A DNA stretch of 64,000 bases from Pseudomonas thermotolerans DSM 14292. GTDB taxonomy: Bacteria > Pseudomonadota > Gammaproteobacteria > Pseudomonadales > Pseudomonadaceae. The stretch lies in the NCBI RefSeq assembly GCF_000364625.1, contig NZ_KB822604.1, positions 1 through 64,000 of the forward strand. The letters are read 5' to 3'. A program made the position numbers and the translations under genes. Below are positions 53,473-64,000 of this stretch, piece after piece. Below the pieces are notes generated by a model that had not been told where the DNA came from, did not search any database, and was given only the letters and a program-made list of their open reading frames with translations. Numbering within the stretch: the first letter of the stretch is position 1; each line of letters opens with the position of its first letter.

Positions 53473-53763
53473 ATGAAGTTGCTGTTGCTCGCCACCAGCA
53501 TTGCCTTGCTGGCCTGCAGCGCGCAGGCCGCTCAGGAGCCGGAAGCGGTGTTCAACCGCAGCTGTGGCGCCTGCCATAATGGGCAGCTGCCGACGGCCCC
53601 CCGGAAAGGCGATGCAACGGCCTGGAAACCTCGCCTGGACAAGGGCATGGAGACGCTGGTGCAGAGCGTCACCAACGGTTTGAACGCCATGCCGCCACGC
53701 GGCCTGTGCACCGACTGTAGCGCTGAGGATTATCGTGCCACCATCGAATGGATGAGCCGTTAA
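53473..53763 (+). CDS. Cytochrome c5-like monohaem protein
   Basis: 96 residues with a signal peptide (about 1-19, ending SAQA). The haem-binding motif is CGACH (res. about 31-35), followed by a run containing MPPRG whose methionine may be the distal ligand, and a second cysteine pair CTDC, the disulfide typical of c5-type cytochromes. It is a periplasmic electron carrier. It lies 42 bases before the cytochrome c4 gene and corresponds to P. aeruginosa PA5491. Confidence 0.88.
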   Translation: MKLLLLATSIALLACSAQAAQEPEAVFNRSCGACHNGQLPTAPRKGDATAWKPRLDKGMETLVQSVTNGLNAMPPRGLCTDCSAEDYRATIEWMSR

Positions 53764-53805
53764 CCCCAGGTTGGACTTCTCCCTTAGCCGTAATTGGATT
53801 AGCTG

Positions 53806-54411
53806 ATGAACAAAGTACTCGTGAGTCTGCTGTTGACCCTGGGCATCACCGGTATGGCTCATGCCGCGGGCGATGCAACCGCTGGCCAAGCCAAGGCCGC
53901 CGTGTGCGGTGCCTGCCACGGCCCCGACGGCAACAGCCCAGCCCCGAACTTCCCGAAACTGGCCGGCCAGGGCGAGCGCTACCTGCTCAAACAGATGCAC
54001 GACATCAAGTCCGGCAACCGTACCGTGCTGGAAATGACCGGCATGCTGGACAACCTCAGCGAACAGGACATGGCCGACATCGCCGCCTACTTCTCCAGCC
54101 AGAAGATGAGCATTGGCGCCGCCGATCCGGCCCTGGTCGAGCGTGGCGAAGCCCTGTGGCGCGGCGGCAAGCTGGCCGAAGGCATGCCGGCCTGCACCGG
54201 CTGCCACTCGCCGAACGGTGCCGGCCTGGCCGCTGCCGCCTTCCCACGCCTGGCCGGCCAGCACGCCCAGTACGTGGCCAAGCAGCTGACCGACTTCCGC
54301 GAAGGCGACCGCACCAACGACGGCGACGCCATGATCATGCGCGCCATCGCCGCCAAGCTGAGCAACAAGGACATCGCCGCGCTGTCCAGCTTCATCCAGG
54401 GCCTCCACTGA
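53806..54411 (+). CDS. cc4: Cytochrome c4, dihaem
   Basis: 201 residues with a signal peptide (about 1-20, ending AHAA). Two haem-binding motifs, CGACH in the N-terminal and CTGCH in the C-terminal half, divide the protein into two homologous domains, each with FPKLAGQ or FPRLAGQ and a methionine ligand (MADIAAYF, IAALSSF context). It passes electrons towards terminal oxidases on the periplasmic side of the inner membrane. A terminator follows. Confidence 0.95.
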   Translation: MNKVLVSLLLTLGITGMAHAAGDATAGQAKAAVCGACHGPDGNSPAPNFPKLAGQGERYLLKQMHDIKSGNRTVLEMTGMLDNLSEQDMADIAAYFSSQKMSIGAADPALVERGEALWRGGKLAEGMPACTGCHSPNGAGLAAAAFPRLAGQHAQYVAKQLTDFREGDRTNDGDAMIMRAIAAKLSNKDIAALSSFIQGLH

Positions 54412-54438
54412 GGAGCCGTCCCGGACGAACGCGCAAAA

Positions 54439-54467
54439 AAGGGTGGCCATGGCCACCCTTTTTCTTT
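54439..54467. terminator. Terminator after cytochrome c4
   Basis: AAGGGTGGCC (54439-54448) pairs with GGCCACCCTT (54451-54460), flanked by runs of A and T that give T-tracts on both strands. Confidence 0.85.
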
Positions 54468-54561
54468 GGCGCCCTCGTTACAATGCTCGGAACCTGCCTC
54501 GCGTGCACGGGTCGAAGCCGTGACCGCCGGTAGAGCGCTGCCCATCTGCCAAGGAGTGATC

Positions 54562-55194
54562 ATGCGTAACCTGATTGTGTCCACCGCTCTCGCCGCCCTG
54601 AGCCTGTTCGGCCTGGGCGCCCAGGCTGCCGAACCAATCCAGGCCGGCAAGCAGTACGTCGAGCTGAGCAGCCCGGTGCCGGTGTCCAAGCCGGGCAAGA
54701 TCGAGGTGGTGGAACTGTTCTGGTACGGCTGCCCGCACTGCTACCAGTTCGAGCCCTACATCAACCCCTGGGCCGAGCAGCTGCCGGAGGACGTCAACTT
54801 CGTCCGCATCCCGGCGCTGTTCGGCGGTGTCTGGAATACCCACGGGCAGATGTTCATCACCCTGGAGACCATGGGCGTCGAGCACAGGGTGCACAACGCG
54901 GTGTTCGAGGCCATCCACAAGGAAGGCCGCAAGCTCGCCAGCCCCGAGGAAATGGCCGAGTTCCTGGCCAGCCAGGGCGTGGACAAGGACGCCTTCCTGA
55001 AGACCTTCAACTCCTTCGGCGTGAAGAGCCAGATGGAGAAGGCCAAGAAGCTGGCCATGGCCTACCAGATCACCGGCGTGCCGGTGCTGGTGGTCAACGG
55101 CAAGTACCGCTTCGACATCGGCTCGGCCGGCGGCCCGACGCAGGCTCTGGAAGTCGCCGACCAGCTGATCGCCAAAGAGCGCGCGGCCGACTGA
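54562..55194 (+). CDS. dsbA: Thiol:disulfide interchange protein DsbA
   Basis: 210 residues with a signal peptide (about 1-22, ending AQAA). The active site FWYGCPHCYQFEPY has CPHC at 57-60, and TGVPVLVVNGKY holds the cis-proline. It introduces disulfides into periplasmic proteins, such as the c5 cytochrome encoded just upstream. The ATG at 54562 has AAGGAG. It starts about 95 bases after the cc4 terminator, so it has its own promoter. Confidence 0.95.
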   Translation: MRNLIVSTALAALSLFGLGAQAAEPIQAGKQYVELSSPVPVSKPGKIEVVELFWYGCPHCYQFEPYINPWAEQLPEDVNFVRIPALFGGVWNTHGQMFITLETMGVEHRVHNAVFEAIHKEGRKLASPEEMAEFLASQGVDKDAFLKTFNSFGVKSQMEKAKKLAMAYQITGVPVLVVNGKYRFDIGSAGGPTQALEVADQLIAKERAAD

Positions 55195-55205
55195 GGAGAC
55201 TCGCC

Positions 55206-56072
55206 GTGCTGCGCCGCTGGGGTAACGAGCGCGTCGCCGGCCTGCGCGAGCCGCGGGTCAACCCCGCCTGCGAGCCGGTCGGCCTGCCGGCCGACGGTCG
55301 GCTGCGCCTGCTCAGCTTCAACATCCAGGTCGGCAACAGCACCGAACGTTTCCACCACTACCTGACCCGCGGCTGGCAGCACCTGCTGCCGCACCACGAG
55401 CGGGTCAGCAACCTCCAGCGCATCGGCGAGCTGCTCGGCGACTACGATCTGGTCGCCCTGCAGGAAACCGACAGCGGCAGCCTGCGCACCGGCTACCTCA
55501 ACCAAGTGGAATACCTGGCCCAGCTGGGCAGCTTCCCCTACTGGTACCAACAGCTCAACCGCAATCTCGGCCGCCTCGCCCAGCACGGCAACGGGGTGCT
55601 CAGCCGCCTGCAGCCGAACCTGCTGGAGGACCACCCGCTGCCCGGTCCGCCCGGCCGCGGCGCCATCCTGCTGCGTTTCGGCGAGGGCGAGGACGCCCTG
55701 GCGGTAGTGATGATGCACCTGGCCCTCGGCGCCCGGACCCGCACCCGCCAGCTGGCTTACATCCGCGAGCTGATCGGCGGCTACCGCCATCACGTGCTGA
55801 TGGGCGACATGAACACCCACGCCAACGAGCTGCTGGAAAACTCGCCGCTGCGCGACCTCGGGCTGATCGCCCCGCAGACCAAGGCCACTTTCCCCAGCTG
55901 GCGGCCGCAGCGCTGCCTGGACCACATCCTGCTCAGCCCGCAGCTGAGCCTGGAGCGGGTCAGCGTGCTGCCGCTGTCGATCTCCGACCACCTGCCGGTG
56001 GCGGTGGAGATCCGCCTGCCGAACTTCCGCACTGGCACTATGCCACCTATGCTGTGCGAAGAAGCCCACTGA
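55206..56072 (+). CDS. Endonuclease/exonuclease/phosphatase (EEP) family protein
   Basis: 288 residues from a GTG 11 bases after dsbA. The EEP catalytic set is LLSFNIQVGN (N), DLVALQETDSGS (E), HHVLMGDMNTHANELL (D, N) and SISDHLPVAVEI (D-H). No signal peptide is clear, so it is probably cytoplasmic. Relatives act on phosphodiesters in nucleic acids or lipids; the substrate is unknown. The gene corresponds to P. aeruginosa PA5488, between dsbA and the diguanylate cyclase. Confidence 0.87.
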   Translation: MLRRWGNERVAGLREPRVNPACEPVGLPADGRLRLLSFNIQVGNSTERFHHYLTRGWQHLLPHHERVSNLQRIGELLGDYDLVALQETDSGSLRTGYLNQVEYLAQLGSFPYWYQQLNRNLGRLAQHGNGVLSRLQPNLLEDHPLPGPPGRGAILLRFGEGEDALAVVMMHLALGARTRTRQLAYIRELIGGYRHHVLMGDMNTHANELLENSPLRDLGLIAPQTKATFPSWRPQRCLDHILLSPQLSLERVSVLPLSISDHLPVAVEIRLPNFRTGTMPPMLCEEAH

Positions 56073-56081
56073 GCCCTCCGC

Positions 56082-57881
56082 ATGAGCGACGAAAGCCAGC
56101 GCTGGAAAGACAAGTACTTCGCCTGTCTGGAACACCAGGAACAGCTCGAGCGCCACTGGGCAGAACGCCTCGACCTGCTGCGCCGCGGCCTGGTGCGCAG
56201 CTCGCTGGCCGCCGAGGGCAACGACCGGGCGGTCGATGAATGCATGCGCGCGCTGCGCGAGGTCGTCCGCGGCGAACAGCCGGAACAGGGCCTCGCCGCC
56301 CTGCTGCCGCGCCTGGAGAAGGCCGTGCTGGATTCCGAACGGCGCCGCCAGCAGCACACCCAACAGAACGTCGCCGCGCTCAGCGCCCTGGCCGAACAAC
56401 TGCTCCAGCTGGAGCTGCCGCGCGAGGTACGCAAAGGCCTCAAGCAGTTCCTCCGCCGCGTCGAGGCGCGCATCACCGAGCACCGCGAGCTACCGGCAGT
56501 GCTCGCCGAGCTGAGCGGCCTGCAATACCAGGCCCTGCAACGGTTCGAAGGCTCGCGCGAGGCTCGCCCCGGCCTGCTGCAACGCCTGTTCGGCAGCCGT
56601 GAGGGGGCGGATCTGGCCACCGCGGGCGTGGCGGAAGCGGCAGCGCCCGGCCCGTCGGCGCCGCCCGCCGGCGAAACCGCCATCGTCCCGCCCGAGGCTG
56701 CCCCCGAAGCGACGGCAGAGCGGTCGCCGGCAGGCGCCGCGACCATCACCCTGGACAGCCTGCCGCTGGACCCCGGCCTGCTGCTCGGCGAGAGCGCCGG
56801 CGACCCGGCCTATGCCCTGCCGGCCGCCGAGCCCGGCTACAGCGCCATCGCCCCGCACGTCGCCGCCAGCCTGCGCCGCCTGCTCGACGAACTGGACCTG
56901 CCGGCCTTTCACCGTCCCCAGGCCGAGGCCCTGCGCCAGCGCCTGGAAGGCGGCCTGAACTGGTACGAGCTGGTTCCCGCGCTGGACGACCTGGCAGTGC
57001 TGGTGCTGGCGGTGGCCGACGGCGGGCAGCGCGAGTTCGCCGACTACCTCCAACAGCTCAACGAGCGCCTAGCCGACTTTCTCGGCAGCCTGAACAGCGC
57101 CCAGGAAGGCTATGCCGACTCGCAGGAGAACGTCCGCCAGCTCGACCAGGAGATCCGCGCGCAGGTCGGCGAACTGCAGCAGAGCGTGCAGGAGGCAACC
57201 GACCTGGACGGCCTCAAGCGCAGCCTGGAGAGCCGCCTGGAGAAGCTCCTCGGGCGCATGGCCGAGTACCGCCAGCAACGCGACCGCCATGACCAGGCGC
57301 TGCAGCAGCGCCTGAACGGCCTGGTCGAGCGGGTCGCCTGCATGGAGCAGGAGGCCGCGGTGTTCCGCGAGCGCCTTGAGCAGCAGCGCCAGAAGTCCCT
57401 GATCGATCCGCTCACCGGACTGCCCAACCGCGCCGCCTGGAACGAGCGCCTGGAGCTGGAGGTGGCGCGCCGCCGACGCTACGGCGGCGAGCTGCTGCTG
57501 GCGGTGCTCGACGTCGACCACTTCAAGCGGGTCAACGACAGCTTCGGCCACCAGGCCGGCGACAAGGTGCTCAAGCTGGTCGCCGCGGAACTGGCCCGGC
57601 GCCTGCGCAAGACCGACTTCATCGCCCGCTACGGCGGCGAGGAGTTCGTCCTGCTGCTGCCCGGCACCCCGCCGGAGGGCGGCCGGCAGCTGCTGGAGGC
57701 GCTGCGCCAGGCGGTGGAAGCCTGCCCCTTCCACTTCAAGGGCGAGCGGGTCACCATCACCTTCTCCGGCGGGCTGGCCGCCTTCGTCGGCGAGGCCACG
57801 GCGGAAGAGGTCTTCGAGCGGGCCGACCAGGCCCTGTACCGGGCCAAGGACGGCGGCCGCAACCGCATCGAACTGGCCTGA
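56082..57881 (+). CDS. Diguanylate cyclase, GGDEF domain with long N-terminal region
   Basis: 599 residues. The C-terminal GGDEF domain starts at [16 protein letters not shown] and has [16 protein letters not shown] is at 518-522, a catalytically competent form. RKTD at 509-512 is a product-inhibition I-site at the right distance. N-terminal residues 1-185 and 335-450 are helical and coiled-coil-like, with an Ala/Pro-rich linker (about 185-235) between. There are no membrane helices, so it is cytoplasmic. It makes cyclic di-GMP and corresponds to P. aeruginosa DgcH (PA5487). It starts 9 bases after the EEP gene. Confidence 0.92.
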   Translation: MSDESQRWKDKYFACLEHQEQLERHWAERLDLLRRGLVRSSLAAEGNDRAVDECMRALREVVRGEQPEQGLAALLPRLEKAVLDSERRRQQHTQQNVAALSALAEQLLQLELPREVRKGLKQFLRRVEARITEHRELPAVLAELSGLQYQALQRFEGSREARPGLLQRLFGSREGADLATAGVAEAAAPGPSAPPAGETAIVPPEAAPEATAERSPAGAATITLDSLPLDPGLLLGESAGDPAYALPAAEPGYSAIAPHVAASLRRLLDELDLPAFHRPQAEALRQRLEGGLNWYELVPALDDLAVLVLAVADGGQREFADYLQQLNERLADFLGSLNSAQEGYADSQENVRQLDQEIRAQVGELQQSVQEATDLDGLKRSLESRLEKLLGRMAEYRQQRDRHDQALQQRLNGLVERVACMEQEAAVFRERLEQQRQKSLIDPLTGLPNRAAWNERLELEVARRRRYGGELLLAVLDVDHFKRVNDSFGHQAGDKVLKLVAAELARRLRKTDFIARYGGEEFVLLLPGTPPEGGRQLLEALRQAVEACPFHFKGERVTITFSGGLAAFVGEATAEEVFERADQALYRAKDGGRNRIELA

Positions 57882-57952
57882 ACGCCGCCCAACGGCCGCC
57901 CCGCCGCCGGCCCGCGGCCTTACACTATGCCGTCCTGACTGGAGCGCCCGCC

Positions 57953-58546
57953 ATGGACATCTTCGGCATTGCCGTCCTGCTGTTCTTCGTGATGGATCCG
58001 TTCGGCAACATCGCCATCTACCTCGCCGCGCTGAAGAACGTCGCCCCCAAACGCCGGGTGCTGGTCGCCCTGCGCGAGCTGCTGTTCGCCCTCGGCCTGC
58101 TGATGCTGTTCCTCAGCTGCGGCGACAGCATCCTGAGCGGCCTCGGTCTGTCCCGCGAGGCCACCGCCATCGCCGGCGGCATCATCCTTTTCGTGATCGC
58201 CATGCGGCTGATCTTCCCGCCGCCGCAAGGGGTGCTCGGCGAGCTGCCGGACGGCGAGCCACTGCTGGTCCCGCTGGCCACCCCGGCGGTGGCCGGGCCC
58301 TCGGCGCTGGCGGTGCTGCTGACTCTGCACAGCACCTGGACGGGCCCGCTCTGGGAGCTCTACCTGGGGGTGTTCCTGGCCTGGCTGGCGGTCGCCGTGC
58401 TGCTTCTGCAGGCCTCCTTCCTGCAACGCTTCCTCGGCCCGCGTGGGCTCACCGCCGTCGAGCGCCTCACCGGCATGCTGCTGATCATGCTCAGCGTCGA
58501 CATGCTGCTCGACAACCTGCAAAGCATCCTGCACCTGACCCCATGA
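57953..58546 (+). CDS. MarC family inner-membrane protein
   Basis: 197 residues with about six hydrophobic helices. VMDPFGNIAIYLAALKNV at the first helix end and PLATPAVAGPSALAVLLTL in the middle are MarC signatures. MarC was once linked to antibiotic resistance, but its function is not known. Its stop overlaps the ampDh2 start (ATGA), suggesting coupled translation. Confidence 0.9.
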   Translation: MDIFGIAVLLFFVMDPFGNIAIYLAALKNVAPKRRVLVALRELLFALGLLMLFLSCGDSILSGLGLSREATAIAGGIILFVIAMRLIFPPPQGVLGELPDGEPLLVPLATPAVAGPSALAVLLTLHSTWTGPLWELYLGVFLAWLAVAVLLLQASFLQRFLGPRGLTAVERLTGMLLIMLSVDMLLDNLQSILHLTP

Positions 58547-59316
58547 AGAGACTTGCCCTGCTCCTCACCCTGCTCTGCCTCGGCGGCTGCGCCAACGGCC
58601 TGCGCATCGACGAGTCGCACCCCTCGCGCAACCACGACAGCCGCATCCAGTACGTGATCCTCCACTACACCTCGGCCGACCTCGAGCGCTCGCTGCAACT
58701 GCTGACCACCGGCGAGGTGAGCAGCCACTACCTGATCGGCGCCGAACCGCCGACCGTCTATCGCCTGGTGGACGACAGCCGCCGCGCCTGGCACGCCGGC
58801 GACAGCCAGTGGCAGGGGCGCACCTGGCTAAACGCCACCTCCATCGGCATCGAGCTGGTCAATCCCGGCTATCGGGACACGCCGCAGGGACGCCTCTGGT
58901 ATCCCTACCCCGAGGAGCAGATCGAGGCACTGATCGCCCTGCTCAGGGACGTGGTCAAGCGCAACCAGATTCCGCCGCAGAACGTCATCGGCCACAGCGA
59001 CGTGGCGCCACTGCGCAAGCTCGACCCCGGCCCGCTGTTCCCCTGGAAGCGTCTAGCCGAGGCCGGCTTCGGCCGCTGGCCGGACGAGCAGCGAGTGGCG
59101 CGCCTGCGGCCGCACTTCGAGCGGGCACTGCCGAGCATCGGCTGGTTCCAGCAGCAGCTCGCCGAGGTGGGCTACGCGGTGCCGCGCAACGGCGAGCTGG
59201 ACGTGGCCACCCGCCGAGCCCTGGCGGCCTTCCAGCTGCACTACCGGCCGCAGCGCTACGATGGCCAGCCGGACGCCGAGACCGCTGCGCTGCTGCAGGC
59301 CCTCAACCAGCGCTGA
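58543..59316 (+). CDS. ampDh2: N-acetylmuramoyl-L-alanine amidase AmpDh2-like lipoprotein
   Basis: 257 residues. A lipobox (LLCLGGC) near residue 16 marks it as a lipoprotein. The amidase_2 domain has YVILHYTSADLERSLQ with a zinc histidine, VSSHYLI, WQGRTWLNATSIGIELVNPGY and VIGHSDVAPLRKLDPGPLFPW with the second ligands. A C-terminal peptidoglycan-binding domain (about 195-255) includes VPRNGELDVATRRALAAFQLHYRP. It cleaves the glycan-peptide bond of murein from the periplasmic or outer-membrane side. It is convergent with gcvP, 12 bases away. Confidence 0.92.
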   Translation: MKRLALLLTLLCLGGCANGLRIDESHPSRNHDSRIQYVILHYTSADLERSLQLLTTGEVSSHYLIGAEPPTVYRLVDDSRRAWHAGDSQWQGRTWLNATSIGIELVNPGYRDTPQGRLWYPYPEEQIEALIALLRDVVKRNQIPPQNVIGHSDVAPLRKLDPGPLFPWKRLAEAGFGRWPDEQRVARLRPHFERALPSIGWFQQQLAEVGYAVPRNGELDVATRRALAAFQLHYRPQRYDGQPDAETAALLQALNQR

Positions 59317-59328
59317 GGGCCGCCGCCC

Positions 59329-62205
<2,877 letters not shown>

Positions 62206-62224
62206 GGTCGGCCTCTCGCGGCAA

Positions 62225-62255
62225 AAAATGAAAAGCCCTGACGAGTCAGGGCTTT
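62225..62255 (-). terminator. Terminator-like hairpin between gcvH and gcvP
   Basis: A perfect 11-bp stem (AAAGCCCTGAC at 62232-62242 with GTCAGGGCTTT at 62245-62255) is followed on the minus strand by TCATTTTTTGC. It should end or attenuate the gcvT-gcvH transcript just before the gcvP start at 62205. Confidence 0.8.
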
Positions 62256-62274
62256 CAGCAAGGATAGCGCGGGA

Positions 62275-62664
62275 TCAGGCGTCGGCTTCGACGGCGGCCT
62301 GGTAGCCGGCTGCGTCGAGCAGCTTGTCCAGCTCCGCGACGTCGCTCGGTTTGAGCTTGAAGAACCAGCTGCCGTAGGGGTCGCTGTTGATCAGTTCGGG
62401 GCTGTCGGCGAGCGCCTCGTTGATGGCGATCACCTCGCCGCCGATCGGCGCGTAGATGTCCGAAGCGGCCTTCACGGATTCCACCACGCCGGCCTCCTGG
62501 CCTGCGCTCAGCTGCTTGCCGATCTCCGGCAGCTCGACGAACACCACGTCACCCAGGGCTTCCTGGGCGTGGTCGGTAATGCCCACGGTGACGCTGCCGT
62601 CGGATTCGAGACGGGCCCATTCGTGGCTGGCGGCATAACGCAGATCGGCGGGGATGTTGCTCAT
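62275..62664 (-). CDS. gcvH: Glycine cleavage system H protein
   Basis: 129 residues. The lipoyl domain has [34 protein letters not shown] and [17 protein letters not shown] with K65 as the lipoylated lysine. It shuttles the aminomethyl group among P, T and L proteins. Length is normal. It lies about 105 bases after gcvT and is followed by a strong hairpin. Confidence 0.96.
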   Translation of the reverse strand: MSNIPADLRYAASHEWARLESDGSVTVGITDHAQEALGDVVFVELPEIGKQLSAGQEAGVVESVKAASDIYAPIGGEVIAINEALADSPELINSDPYGSWFFKLKPSDVAELDKLLDAAGYQAAVEADA

Positions 62665-62770
62665 GTCGATGTCCTCGGAGACTGGATGGCGGAATACCCG
62701 CCGGGAAAATTTAGCAGGCTGCGCACCGGACGCTCTGTCCGGCGCGCCGCCGGCGGACTTGCAGGATTGC

Positions 62771-63853
62771 TCAGATCAGGGCCTTGCCGTGACGCACGAA
62801 GGACGGCTTGACCACCCGCACCGGGTACCACTTGCCGCGGATCTCCACCTGCGCACGGTCACCGGTGGCGGCCGGCACCCGGGCCAGGGCGATGGATTTG
62901 CCCAGGGTCGGCGAGAAGCTGCCGCTGGTGATCTCGCCCTCGCCTATGCCCTCGACGCGCACCACCTGATGGGCACGCAGCACCCCGCGCTCCTCCAGCA
63001 CCAGGCCGACCAGCTTGGGCTGATCACCGACGGCACGCAGCGCCTCCAGGGCCTGGCGGCCGACGAAGTCGCGCTCGACCGGCTCCCAAGCGATGGTCCA
63101 GGCCATGTTGGCGGACAACGGCGAGACGTCCTCGTCCATGTCCTGGCCGTAGAGGTTCATGCCCGCCTCCAGGCGCAGGGTGTCGCGGGCGCCCAGGCCG
63201 ATCGGTGCGATGCCGGCGCCGACCAGGTCGTTGAAGAACTCCGCGGCCTGGGCGGCCGGCAGCATGATCTCCAGACCGTCCTCGCCGGTGTAGCCGGTGC
63301 GGGCGATGAACCAGTCGCCCTCGAAGGCACCCTCGAAGGGCTTCAGCTCGTGGATCAGCGCGGCGCGGGCAGCGCTCATCAGTTCGGCGACCCTGGCCCG
63401 TGCCTGCGGGCCCTGGATGGCCAGCATGGCCAGCTCGGCGCGCTCCTGCAGCTCGACGGCGAAGCCCTCGGCGCGGGCACGCATCCAGGCCAGGTCCTTG
63501 GCACGGGTGGCGGCATTGACCACCAGGCGGTAGCCGGTCTCGGTGCGATAGACGATGAGGTCGTCCACCACCCCGCCACGCTCGTTGAGCATGGCGCTGT
63601 ACAGCGCCTTGCCGGGCGCCTGCAGGCGCGCGACGTCGTTGGCCAGCAGCTGACGCAGGTAGTCCCGCGCCTGGCTGCCGGAGACGTCCACCACGGTCAT
63701 GTGCGAAACGTCGAAGACTCCGCATTCGCGGCGCACCTGGTGATGCTCCTCGACCTGCGAACCATAGTGCAGCGGCATGTCCCAGCCGCCGAAGTCGACC
63801 ATCTTGGCCCCCAGAGCCAAGTGCAGTTCATAGAGGGGCGTACGCTGTCCCAT
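62771..63853 (-). CDS. gcvT: Aminomethyltransferase, T protein of the glycine cleavage system
   Basis: 360 residues. Family runs include [41 protein letters not shown] and [30 protein letters not shown], with the folate-binding aspartate in the FDVSHM region; the C-terminal barrel has [21 protein letters not shown]. It releases ammonia and forms methylene-tetrahydrofolate. AAGGAG precedes the ATG. In the 147 bases to the window's end I see no glycine riboswitch; a minus-strand TACAAT (63987-63982) is a possible -10 whose -35 lies outside. Confidence 0.95.
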   Translation of the reverse strand: MGQRTPLYELHLALGAKMVDFGGWDMPLHYGSQVEEHHQVRRECGVFDVSHMTVVDVSGSQARDYLRQLLANDVARLQAPGKALYSAMLNERGGVVDDLIVYRTETGYRLVVNAATRAKDLAWMRARAEGFAVELQERAELAMLAIQGPQARARVAELMSAARAALIHELKPFEGAFEGDWFIARTGYTGEDGLEIMLPAAQAAEFFNDLVGAGIAPIGLGARDTLRLEAGMNLYGQDMDEDVSPLSANMAWTIAWEPVERDFVGRQALEALRAVGDQPKLVGLVLEERGVLRAHQVVRVEGIGEGEITSGSFSPTLGKSIALARVPAATGDRAQVEIRGKWYPVRVVKPSFVRHGKALI

Positions 63854-64000
63854 GGGTTTCTCCTTCCGGGCTTGGCGAGGATGCGGCGGGGCCGGCGGCG
63901 CAGACCGGCCCTGTTGCGGCAGGGTACGGCACGGGCAGCGCGGACCGGCGTCAGGATGAGGGGCCGCATCGAATGGCGCGCATTGTAGCCGCTCGCCGGA

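Noticed and set aside
55062..56483. Minus-strand open frame of 473 codons opposite the EEP and dsbA genes
   Set aside because: Repetitive A/Q/V/L/H composition with no family features; it overlaps well-supported genes.
63854..64000. Glycine riboswitch before gcvT
   Set aside because: The visible 147 bases do not contain the conserved tandem aptamer core sequences; the region is simply GC-rich, and anything further upstream is outside the window.

Overview
The window is about 64 kb of high-GC gammaproteobacterial chromosome. Gene content and order point to Pseudomonas, probably close to the P. aeruginosa branch: large PstC and PstA permeases next to phoU, an A-band (common polysaccharide antigen) LPS cluster beside an acetyl-CoA hydrolase/CoA-transferase gene, three DUF2388 proteins, AmpDh2, the cc4-dsbA-diguanylate cyclase run, a Spot 42-like RNA between polA and engB, and a gcvT-gcvH-gcvP block. 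No rRNA, tRNA, CRISPR array or prophage was seen. The only mobile DNA is the end of an IS481-type element at the left edge.

Layout. (1) 1-0.8 kb: IS481-type transposase end inserted in an NfeD-type membrane serine protease gene, which is truncated. (2) 1-11 kb: a YccS-type membrane protein, a ProY/CycA-type amino acid permease, a YgjP-like metalloprotease, and a compact operon of flavin monooxygenase, RidA, DUF1028 protein and M20 deacylase whose substrate is unknown; then a small unknown protein and an M23 peptidase. (3) 10.8-18.8 kb: the phosphate system pstS-pstC-pstA-pstB-phoU plus a response regulator, with Pho-box sequences before both pstS and pstC. (4) 18.8-23.5 kb: an MFS transporter, YciA thioesterase, CoA-transferase and two DUF1127 micro-proteins.

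(5) 23.5-39.4 kb: fourteen genes on the minus strand, nearly all overlapping or abutting. They cover GDP-D-rhamnose synthesis (wbpW, gmd, rmd), ABC export (wzm, wzt), three rhamnosyltransferases (wbpX, wbpY, wbpZ) and an upstream decoration block of two glycosyltransferases, two class I methyltransferases, an acyltransferase and an FkbM methyltransferase. (6) 39.7-48.1 kb: an envelope-flavoured accessory stretch with three DUF2388 paralogues, an autotransporter, a lipoprotein alpha/beta hydrolase, tpm, a zincin-like/DUF4105 protein, a decayed DHFR-like gene and an AEC transporter.

(7) 48.1-59.3 kb: thrB and a DUF2782 protein, polA, an ErsA-like sRNA with an AlgU-type promoter, engB, cytochromes c5 and c4, dsbA, an EEP-family protein, a diguanylate cyclase, MarC and AmpDh2. 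(8) 59.3-63.9 kb: glycine cleavage genes gcvT, gcvH and gcvP on the minus strand.

Functionally the window joins phosphate acquisition, LPS assembly and envelope or periplasmic maintenance. If the RNA behaves like ErsA of P. aeruginosa, which controls algC and hence sugar-phosphate precursors, it would connect envelope stress to the LPS cluster in the same window. Most coding sequence is very GC-rich; the acyltransferase and FkbM genes near 32.6-34.6 kb are visibly richer in A+T. All assignments come from reading the sequence and from recalled family knowledge; no database search was run.
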